From positions 1 to 64,000 of the forward strand of contig JABRWF010000004.1 in the NCBI GenBank assembly GCA_018343915.1: 64,000 nt of DNA, read 5' to 3'. Shown here piece after piece: positions 55,531 through 64,000 of the stretch; the first letter of the stretch is position 1; each line of letters begins with the position of its first letter. A program made the position numbers and the translations under genes. The notes under the pieces were generated by a model, which saw only the letters and a program-made list of their open reading frames with translations, did no database searches and was not told the origin of the DNA. The stretch comes from Agroathelia rolfsii (lineage: Eukaryota > Basidiomycota > Agaricomycetes > Amylocorticiales > Amylocorticiaceae).

Positions 55531-56821
55531 TTATAACTTTGCCTTGCTTGTCTGCACCAAATTGCTTCCTCTCGTCAAGACTTCAGCCGCTTCACGAACC
55601 ATGTTATCCACGATTTCCTGTGCAGGTAGAACTTCGTGGATGAGAGCACTAACGCGACCCAGAAGCCAGGAGCGCATGGATGAGTCTGGGGTCGCATTGG
55701 GATTCTTCTCCATTTCGTGATCGTGGGGAATAATGCCTTTGGACGTCAATTCTTTGATTTCGGCCTGCCTATTGTTATTCCTATATATTATGGTCCAGGT
55801 TTAGCGCAACTATGGCTAGCCAGAGTAAATGAACTTACCAGTTATCAACATAAGGGGTTCGTCTCACACGCAACGGTCTGCCCGTGTATATCAGAGTAGT
55901 CACGGCATCCTCATAACCAGCACTTAGAATGCTTTCTTTATGTGCCTGCGGAGCAGCGGCTTCCTTCGAGGCAACAAAACGCGTTCCCACCCAAACAGCT
56001 TGTGCGCCCCACATAAGGTTTGCTGCAAGGCTGCGGCCATCAAATACTGCGCCGGCACCAACGACATACACAGGATCCCCAGTCAAAGGAGACTTGTGCC
56101 CCTTGACAGCGTCGACGCAGGCCGGGATTAGAATAGACGCAGGCACATCACCAGTATGGCCTCCTCCTTCACCTGCTTGGGCACAAATAATGTCGACGCC
56201 AGCAGCAAGAGCCTTAGAAACATGTTTGGGATGTCCAACCATCTAATGCAAGTGAATTAAACCATGAAAATCATAAAGGGCAATAGAAAAAGAGCATACA
56301 TTCATTACAGGAATCTTGGCTTGATGCAACTTCTCGACCACCTCCTTTGGAGGAACACCAACGGCACAGACAAACAAGGACGTCTTTTCTTCTATGATGA
56401 CATCAATAAGCTCGGATAATCGGCCTTTCGTGTAATCGTACTGTCAGGAAGCCATCAGGTCAAAATGAAAATTCGATGACTCGGGGAAAGTCTCACGTTT
56501 GTTTTACGAGCGCTGCCGCCGACTTGAGGAAGCAATAAATCAACGCCGAACGGGGCATTTTTGTCCTTCAAGCCCTCTTTTATGGTGCGAATCTTTCATG
56601 AAGAAAAACGTAAGGGAATATACAGCCCCTAAGGGACACCAAATACCAACCTGTCCACGAAGCATCTTAGGAGTATACCCCAGACCACCAATAACGCCAA
56701 GTCCTCCTGCGTTTGTCACAGCCGCAGCCAACTCTGGACCGGCAGCAACATTCATTCCAGCAAGGATAATTGGATGTTGAATACCAAAGAGCTCTGTGAT
56801 AGGTGTTTTGATGATAGACAT
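55531..56821 (-). CDS. Nitronate monooxygenase (2-nitropropane dioxygenase)
   Basis: Exons 56821-56651, 56574-56497, 56440-56300, 56242-55839 and 55768-55531 give 343 residues, the usual size. This FMN-dependent TIM-barrel enzyme oxidises nitronates to carbonyl compounds and nitrite. Seen: TELFGIQHPIILAGMNVAAGPELAAAVTNAGGLGVIGG at the N-terminus, the FMN-site CAQAGEGGGHTGDV with the class I catalytic-His region, and GAGAVFDGRSLAANLMWGAQAVWVGTRFVASKEA. Introns are 52-76 nt. It is transcribed from the left-pointing gene block with no sign of co-transcription; no nitronate or nitro-compound pathway partner lies next to it. Confidence 0.92.
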
Positions 56822-57694
56822 ATTGTGCTAGTAGCAGCGAAAGAACGGAGAATACTCTGTGTGTGAACCACATGCACTGGTAGATATATAGGTAGTTTCT
56901 CCGGCTAATCATAGCCGGTTTAGCCGTCCGGCAGTCTCATGGCTCAGTCATGTGCCGAATGAAGTAAGGCCGCACGCCTGCCGAATTCTTCGGAAAATGT
57001 TGCCAGGTGAGCCATTCCGGTCTCGTCTCAGATGATCGCTGGCAGGTTTACAGAACGTACTAGGCTTGCCAGTGTGTCAGAATAGGTATATTGTAACACT
57101 AGCTGCAACGCAATAGTTGCCATGACGCAGCCTTGCACTTGTGGCTAATACCAGACGATAGGCTTGATTATTTCGAACTATATGGGTCACAAGATTTCCT
57201 TCGAATTTGAACTCACGTTGACTCTGGCGGGCATTGCCACCATTATCAGATGCTTCTTTACGAGTGTTTTGACCTGCTAACATACTCAACTATATACACG
57301 ACTGGGTACTGATTTCTTTTTGTCTGTATTTCTGGTAGCTTAAGAGTATTTCTTCGACGTATGAGTTAGTCCGAGTCTGAAACCGTTACACACAACTGCA
57401 TGGCATCTTGGCCAAGTTTCATAGCCTCAGCCTAGTAACGGGATATAATAAGGGATAGTATAAATTTGCTGGACTCTTAAATCCTAGATCACAGTGCGCG
57501 GCTGTGCACCCGGCGCCGGTAGTACATCATTTTCTTAAAACGAAGGTTCAAGCTTAGTCAAGGTTCTGAATTCAACGAGAGACATGATAATAGTCACGGT
57601 AATATTGCGCTCCTCAACGCCAGCTAAGTGCCCCAAAGCAAATTACCGTTGTGCCCGCTTCTTCAAGCTTCATAGTCCATCGACCATTAAATGA
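56822..57694. other. Intergenic region, nothing recognised
   Basis: About 870 bp between the nitronate monooxygenase start and the 3' end of the SDR gene. A 70-codon minus frame (57077-57289) has no motif. The promoter of the monooxygenase must lie at its left side. Confidence 0.5.
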
Positions 57695-58692
57695 CTACCA
57701 TGGCAGCTCCAATGGTGTGGGCAAATCTTTTCCAAGCACTCGTTCAGCTTCACCAATGTCCCTGTTCGAAAATTAAGAAGGGCTCAGGGTAATGACCATG
57801 TGCAACTTTAGACATACCTCGGTCCTCTAGGTGCCCAGAAGGTAGCATTTTGGTTAGGTGTTACTGTTTTAATGAAGTCGGCGGTAGACCTAGCGGCTTC
57901 TTGAGCCTCGACAGCACCCCCAGATTTATAAAATTTGTCAAATCCAACGGCTTTTGTCATGTCAGTTTTCATGAAACCAGGCTGTATACCCTCCATGTTA
58001 ATTCGAAAGTTTTCAAGTACTGAAGCTGAAGCAATAGAATCTAGAACAATGCGTACATGTATCATCACTGTGGTAACGCCGTACTTGATCAAGTCGAATG
58101 CCAGCAGCTTGCCAATCATGTTAGCAGCAGCTTTGCTTCCATGGTGCCCGAAATTCCCTCCACCCTCTTCTCTCGTCCTAAGTGTGATTGAACCGCCTTC
58201 GGTAGTGACCAGAATAAATTTTGCATTTGGTGCGAAGGAATTTGATGTCAAACTATGATACAATAGAAATATTCTGCTGGTGAGCATGGTAGATTGCCCC
58301 CGGGCCACCCCACCCTCAGACCGAGTCAAGGATGGAGGACAGTATAAATTCGCTCACAGGTGATGTGCAATGACTACAGGTGCAATAGCCACCGTCTTGT
58401 ACATGCTTACTTCATCTTCGAAATTCACCCTGTTGATATCTTCCGCTTTGTATAACCCGGCGTTGAAGACGACCACATCAAGCTTGGCATCCTCGAGCGC
58501 TTTGACGATTTTCTCTCCTGAATCCGCTTTTTCCAAATCGATGTCGGGGATGAAAAATGTACCGACAGGAAGAGAATCAGTTGCAGAAGATGCGCGGATG
58601 GTGCCGTACACCTTGTATCCGTCGTCATGTAACGTTCTTGTCAGTTCCAATCCATGGCCACGGGATGCACCAATCACAAGAGCGGTAGGCAT
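57695..58692 (-). CDS. Short-chain dehydrogenase/reductase (SDR)
   Basis: Exons 58692-58358, 58252-58057, 57981-57818 and 57761-57695 give 253 residues. Rossmann nucleotide motif MPTALVIGASRGHGLEL at the N-terminus, VVVFNAGLY (the NAG motif), ILVTTEGGS (catalytic Ser strand region) and IHPGFMKTDMTKAVGF after the active site. The third intron (57982-58056) is 75 nt and stop-free, so it can be misread as coding; its removal restores the PG motif of the family. At the active site the sequence is NFGHHGSKAAANM: the Lys is present but the position four before it is His, not Tyr. Substrate unknown. Confidence 0.88.
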
Positions 58693-59235
58693 TTGTTCAC
58701 TAGAAATTTAAGTTAGTTGAAAAAACAGCTCAAGCTCAAGTATTTGAAGTATATCTGAAGACTAGTCTGGATCTAAGCTATCAATGATGTATTGATGATG
58801 TAGCGATGATTGTATTTTGACATCATTCCAGTCATGCCCGTATTCGATTCAAGTGTCAGCGAACGTCGGTGTACTAGTCTACCTAGATCAGCATCCGTTG
58901 ATGGCAAATTGGACCGTCCCATGATTCTGAATCACTGACCTAGATTAAGCTCGACTAAGGCCTAGACCCCTATATCCGAGTCTAGTTTCAATACTGCTAT
59001 ACTGCTAAGTAGCATGTACTAATAGGGCATGTTTAGAAATCATTCTTGTGATTATATTAATAGTTATAAGCACATAGAATCGAATAAGATACAGCAAAAT
59101 TTATAGTTATAAAATAATACATCATAGAACCAGGGATAATTCTAGTCTACATAGAGTCCAGGAGATACAGTAGTCAAACCAAGATCTTACAAAGAAACTT
59201 CAATTGTAAAAGCAGGATTCAAGGTACAACTTCTT
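58693..59235. other. Intergenic region, nothing recognised
   Basis: About 540 bp between the SDR start and the deubiquitinase stop, AT-rich towards 59100. No gene or RNA was seen. Confidence 0.5.
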
Positions 59236-62200
59236 CTAGATGCGTTCATACATGCAAAGGTACGCATTTGCTTTTAAAACCTCTTCTATAGAAGCAAGTC
59301 GGACAACAGTATCGCTTATATAAGCCCACTGTCGTTTTTTGGAGTTTGCGAGAGCTGCTGATCTTGGCGGACGACTATATGCGTTAGAATAGGACTGGCC
59401 TGGAGGAGGTGCTGCAGGATCATCCTCAGGTGGTGATGGAAGAGCCGTGTAGGCAATGTAATGTCCACCCAACTAGAAACAAATTAGAACCAAGGTCTGT
59501 ATCACAAGGTAAACAAAGAAATACCATGTTTCCAATATGTACAACCACTGCATAGAGCCTATACATGCACTTTTCATTCTTATTTTCTAGCCCCGATATA
59601 CTTGAGATAATGAATTTCTTATGTTTCTGAGAATTTCCGTCTCTCTTGGGAGCAAGAAACGGAGTTAAATCAAGATATTCTGGGAAAGTGACATTGTCAT
59701 CTAGCTTCTTCAATTGGTAAGGGGATGTGAAAGACAGGGTAGGCGGGCCTCTCCTGTTCTGCTGGAATCGCTTTAGGTGTATAACGAGAACAGGCGGAGG
59801 TATCTCTATGAGATACCGTTTGAAAGCTGGGCTCAAAACCACCCTTTTTGCACGTGGAATACTCGGTCCCGCAGAGGGCTGTAGATGACGCATAGCCGAA
59901 GGTGAGGATGTTTGCATCTTTTCTTGGGAGTTTTGGGGGGTGTCCTTAGGAGAGTGATAACCTGACGGGACGACTGCATAAGAACTATCGCTTTCGTCAC
60001 CATCAGAAGATTCATCTGCGTTATCTGTCACTTCATGGGTCTTTCTCGCAGTAGGTAGTTGGAGAGAGTTGCGGATGATTGGAGATACCAGAGGAGAAGG
60101 TGCTGATTTTCTTTTGGGTACTCCGGAGATGGGTGTCGCACCAGGAGACTCGGGCGCCGTAGTGGATATTGACGGTATCGGAAGACCAGCGTATGTAGTG
60201 ATATGTGATCTTGGTGTAAGAGCCATGTCGTCTAAAGGCAACGGCTGCGGTAGAGGCTTGAGTATACCAGAATCTAGCGAAGTAGGAAGGGAAGAAGCAG
60301 AGAATCCAGGGGTCATATCTCGTTCCACGGAGGCTAGCGAACTTAACGAAGATGATGACGAAGGCCGCGATGGATTTTGATTGTGCAGAATCGGGGAATC
60401 CTCTTCATCTCCCCCCTCAAGCGATTCAGTGTCGCTTGATTCAGTATCTAAGTCCATGATACCACCGTCTTCATCTTTATCGATGTTGCAAAGGCCATTT
60501 TGTATTTTCCAGCATCGCCTGCATCCAACCATGTTATCTCCATCCAAGGATTCAACAGCTGTGAACATGCGAAGGCATTCCTCTATGTTTGGTAACCCTC
60601 CCCCCAATTTGAGCCAGTACTGAGCAATACCCGCTGCTGAGGCATCTTGAGGTCGGAATAAATTGAAGGAAGAGATGGGGTGAATGTCAGCCAGAAGTTG
60701 TTTGAGAAAGGCCGTCTCGGCCGCAGAAAGTTTGGGTGCCTTGAAAGATTTTTCGCGACTAGATCTAGGTCGAGTCGGAATGGCCGATTCCTGTCCTAAC
60801 GAAAGTGCGGGTGACAGCATTCCAGAACGCTCTGATGCTGCGGGCGAGAGTGTTCGGCCTTCGGCACGAACACTAGGCATATTTTTAGGAGGCGTATCGA
60901 TACCAGGACTTGGCTGAGGACTCCGCCTGGGTATCGCCATGGCTGACGAAGTACGTTCACGGGATGTGCTCTCTGTACGCCTGTGACGAAATCCGAGGCT
61001 GATACGCTTGCTTAACTTCGACCAACCATCGTCGCGCCCGCGTTCCTTTTTACGCAACGGAACAGGTAAATCTGCGAATTCTACGCTTTCGACCGCTTTG
61101 TGCTCATCTTGTGGGACAGGGACAGGTGTGATTACCTCTACACTCCGGCGGCGGGTATCTACTGTGGGAAAAGGAAAATCCTCCGGGATTATCTCTGTAC
61201 TCTCTCTTGGACTGGCAGGCACCGAACTCGCTTTGCGTTCATGTTCGCTTTCATTTTTAGGTTCTTCAGAAACTTCTGTATCTGTCTCCGCCAAAGTAGG
61301 CCATGCTGTAGTCGACGAGGTCATAGAAGATTTGTTGCTACCCAATGTTCTGATCTTTTTGGCGATTTTCTTTAGCCTGTCTCGACGACGTTCACGTTCA
61401 CGGGTATAATCCTCAGGCTTAATGCTGAGGCTCAGGTCGCTGAAATCTTCTGATGTCCAAGATACATGATGACACCTTTGGCAGACAACGATTGAGGCAA
61501 GACGTCCGCCGAAGAGCATGTCGGAAAAAGTAGCCAACGGCGGCGGGTTTTCCTGAGGAGGTGGTAGTAGTGGCGATTTGCTAGATATCCCCCCAGGAGG
61601 AGTTCGGCGCTGTTTAATAATCTATAGGAGAGACTGTTATAGATGCTGTAAATGGGCATGCGTCTGGAATACGTACATCGAGCTCTTCCATTCGCATCGC
61701 ATCTAATAGATGACGCAAAAATTCGTGGGCATCTTGCTGCCGGAAATCAAGATACTGATCATATTTGTTTCCAAGTGTAGTAAGAATTTCTCTATGAGGA
61801 ACAAATAAGAATCAAAGACATAATACAGAGCTGAAAGCCGCCCGACCTAGGGCTCATGCTCTGGCGAGATTTGTCATCCTGAGCCTTCCACGCCTGCTGG
61901 ACGAAGGCGAGGAATGTATCTCCCAAGGGCATCCCTTGCACCCACTCCTTCTCAAAGTTTCCGGCGATACCATGACCATTGGTGAGTTCAGGCGAGCGCC
62001 ATGAAACAATTGGGTGCTCTGGATCGAATTGATATAGAGGTTGAAAGGCAACAAGATCTGACAATAGAGGTGTTGCGACTAGCTATACAATATTTGGGAC
62101 TCAGCCGGGAACGCAGGTAAATGAATTCAGGCCACGCACGCCTTGGAGAACGGAATTCATAAAACACGTATTGCCGTGATTGATCAGGCCCGGAGGCAGA

Positions 62201-62280
62201 AGAGCATCCTTTTCCTCTTCCTCACGTCGCTTGCGAGCCCAGTAAAGCTCCTGAGGAGTAGGGGTCTTCTGTTTTCCCAT
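59236..62280 (-). CDS. Ubiquitin carboxyl-terminal hydrolase, USP family (USP16/45-like)
   Basis: Exons 62280-62140, 62082-61847, 61791-61677, 61621-59525 and 59472-59236 give 941 residues in consistent phase. A Cys-protease that removes ubiquitin. The Cys box GLINHGNTCFMNSVLQ (residues 31-46) is followed by the QQDAHEFLRHLLDAM box, a CQRCHHVSW...CRRCWKIQNG zinc-finger-like pair (CxxC...CxxC), and the His box HIGNMLGGHYIAYTAL with WAYISDTVVRLASIEEVLKANAYLCMYER at the end. Between the finger halves and before the His box lie long Ser/Pro/Glu-rich inserts, typical of fungal USP16/Ubp-type enzymes. The strict paralogue assignment is uncertain. Confidence 0.9.
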
Positions 62281-62900
62281 TATGTGTGGCAGAGGTATAC
62301 GAGAATGATACAAGGAGTTGGGACCGACGATCTAAGATGAGAAGATCAAGAGCTGAGAGACGAGTGCCAGCGTTGGATTTAATATGGCTGTAAGAAGGCT
62401 GTTTGGCACTATTACATCCAAGGTATTTGTAAGGGCTGTGCTCTGATGTGAGGGTGGTGAGGAGTAGGTAGGGTGTCGAGCGGGACGAGCTGTTGAACGG
62501 GGTCAGCGCACTGAAGGGACTCTGAACCCCGCCCACGTCCGTTGTCCGACACGGCGTCCGGATCAGTTGCGCCGGTCACTGCAGTCGCCCTATAAATCTT
62601 CCGGTTACAATACCCACGATTATTTGATGTATATAAATACCAGCATGAGAGACAATAGCGCAACCCTTTGTTCATAATATAAAGCCAAATGTTACTGACT
62701 GACGAATGATGTAATTACAATTTAATTTATGGTTAAACACACGAGCTCGACTTGAACCGGCGGCAATTATTCGCAATCTGAGGAGTATGTTTTTTGGAAT
62801 GTTTATCCGTACTGGGTGTTGCTACATTGTTGAAACTAGCTCAGGAGGAGCCTTAACCAAGCTATTAGGACACAGAGAAGCGATGATTGCCAAAGCATAT
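62281..62900. other. Intergenic region, nothing firm
   Basis: About 620 bp between the deubiquitinase start and the CIA1 stop. On the minus strand GGTTCAAGTC near 62750 resembles a tRNA B box, but no A box or cloverleaf could be formed. Confidence 0.5.
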
Positions 62901-64000
62901 CTACATTGCGGAAATGCGCCATGTACGAACCACGCCGTCATCACCAGCGGAGGCTAGCAAGTCTTCGAATCCGGTTCGAGGACACCATGCTATTGAGTTG
63001 ACGTCGTGAACTCCGTGGGCAGCGTCACGGTAAGAAATAAGCTTCGTGTTCAAAGACCCTGGTTCATCCTGTATAGTTCTTGTAAAAAATGTGAAATTTA
63101 ATGTTTTAGATTCCAAAAGACTCCACCTCTTTTACTTCCCATACGTTTATTCTTCCATCGCTACCTGCACTGGCCAGCCATCCAAGACCAACTTGGCCTC
63201 TACCCCAGCTAATACTATAGACGCTTCGTGAATGCACTTGCAAGATAGAAATGCACTCCCATTTGTCCCCCCTTATCCCGGAAGTCGGCCGCCAAATTCT
63301 GACAGACCTATCGTCGGAGCAGCTTGCAAGAAGGCTCCCATCAGGCGACCATGCAAGGGCCCACACAGTAGAAGTATGACCACTCAATGTTGCGAAACAG
63401 TACCAGTCGTCTGACGGGTCGTCGACGTAAAGCTTGATGGTATCATCATATGACGCAGATGCAAGAATCTGCACTGTGGGCCGTGAGCCGCAGGTTTCAA
63501 GAATTCCAAGCATTGTTTACCTCTTCAACGGGATGCCAGACTACGCTTTTCACGTCCTGAGTGTGCTCCATCATAACGGCCAGGCACTCGAAGTCGGAAT
63601 CAGGATGAACTGATGGGTATGAGATCATTTCAAAGAAACATGGCAATAAATAGCTAACCTTCCCATACCCAGACGGTTTTGTCGCGGCTGCAGCTAGCGA
63701 GCAAAGTACCAGAGGCGCTATAACTAACACTTTTGCATTCAGTCTCGTGACCCTCCAGCAAGCCTGTACATTCCCATTCCCTGGCTGCGTCTAGGTCGTC
63801 CTCGCTAGGCTCCTGTTCCCAAATTCCAACATTGGAATCAAATGATGCAGTAGCCAGCGTCAGGCCGGAGGGTGCCCATGCTATGGCTCGAACTGTCTTT
63901 GCGTGTCCAGTGTCTATGGTGGATATGTGCTCGAACGTGAAGGATGGATAAGAGCACGACCCATGTTGATGCCTATCTACAGTAGATGATTCCGAACGAG
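62901..64000 (-). CDS. CIA1: Cytosolic iron-sulfur assembly protein CIA1/CIAO1, 5' end beyond the window
   Basis: Exons (64000)-63659, 63609-63521, 63468-63136 and 63068-62901; the N-terminus is outside. A seven-bladed WD40 propeller of the CIA targeting complex, which inserts Fe-S clusters into nuclear and cytosolic proteins. Seen: [128 protein letters not shown]...WLASAGSDGRINVWE and DVNSIAWCPRTGFEDLLASAGDDGVVRTW. The ECKSV/[16 protein letters not shown] series is characteristic of Cia1. Introns are 47-68 nt. Confidence 0.9.

Noticed and set aside
62740..62770. A tRNA-like B box (GGTTCAAGTC) on the minus strand
   Set aside because: The T stem does not pair well and no A box or acceptor stem could be found.

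Overview
The window is the end of a fungal chromosome, read from the telomere inwards. It opens with C-strand telomere repeats (CCCCTAA variants). The genes at the far end have many 40-75 nt introns and basidiomycete-type proteins, and the repeats are chromodomain Ty3/gypsy and Ty1/copia elements. I infer an Agaricomycete; a Rhizoctonia/Ceratobasidium-like fungus would fit, but the sequence does not prove it.

Layout. (1) 1-863: telomere repeats, then two 414-bp subtelomeric units separated by short telomere-like seeds, each with four CACGTG motifs. (2) 864-46.8 kb: one nest of LTR retrotransposons that can be unpacked almost to the base from 5-bp target duplications. A degenerate LTR (1446-1621 and 46166-46279) was split by Gypsy-A (1627-46160, minus strand). 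The 5' LTR of Gypsy-A was hit twice, by Gypsy-B (11336-30315, plus) and Gypsy-C (30978-46064, minus). Gypsy-B gag was split by a solo LTR and by Copia-F (14459-24248, minus), whose own gag holds another solo LTR. The 5' LTR of Gypsy-C holds Gypsy-D (38498-45689, plus). Further solo LTRs lie in Gypsy-A pol and gag, in Gypsy-B pol (a 205-bp LTR) and in the Gypsy-B 3' LTR. By-eye LTR divergence falls with nesting depth (A about 6%, B and C about 1.4%, D and F about 0.5%), and the differences are nearly all C/T or G/A.

(3) 47.1-64 kb: single-copy host genes. They are SEH1 (nucleoporin WD40, plus), a histone-fold protein like POLE4/Dpb3 (plus), an MFS transporter, a nitronate monooxygenase, a short-chain dehydrogenase, a USP-type deubiquitinase and CIA1/CIAO1 (all minus; the last runs off the window). 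They look like ordinary housekeeping and secondary genes with no evident shared pathway.

The most interesting signals are in the retroelements. All four gypsy elements have a primer-binding site complementary to their own predicted mRNA 5' end (self-priming, Tf1/sushi type). A, B and D share a predicted intron inside the LTR leader and a GGGTTTT -1 frameshift site at the gag stop. Copia-F has a half-tRNA initiator-Met primer site and carries a spliced multi-exon gene of unknown function between that site and gag. Gypsy-C carries an antisense, intron-containing coiled-coil/cysteine-motif gene.
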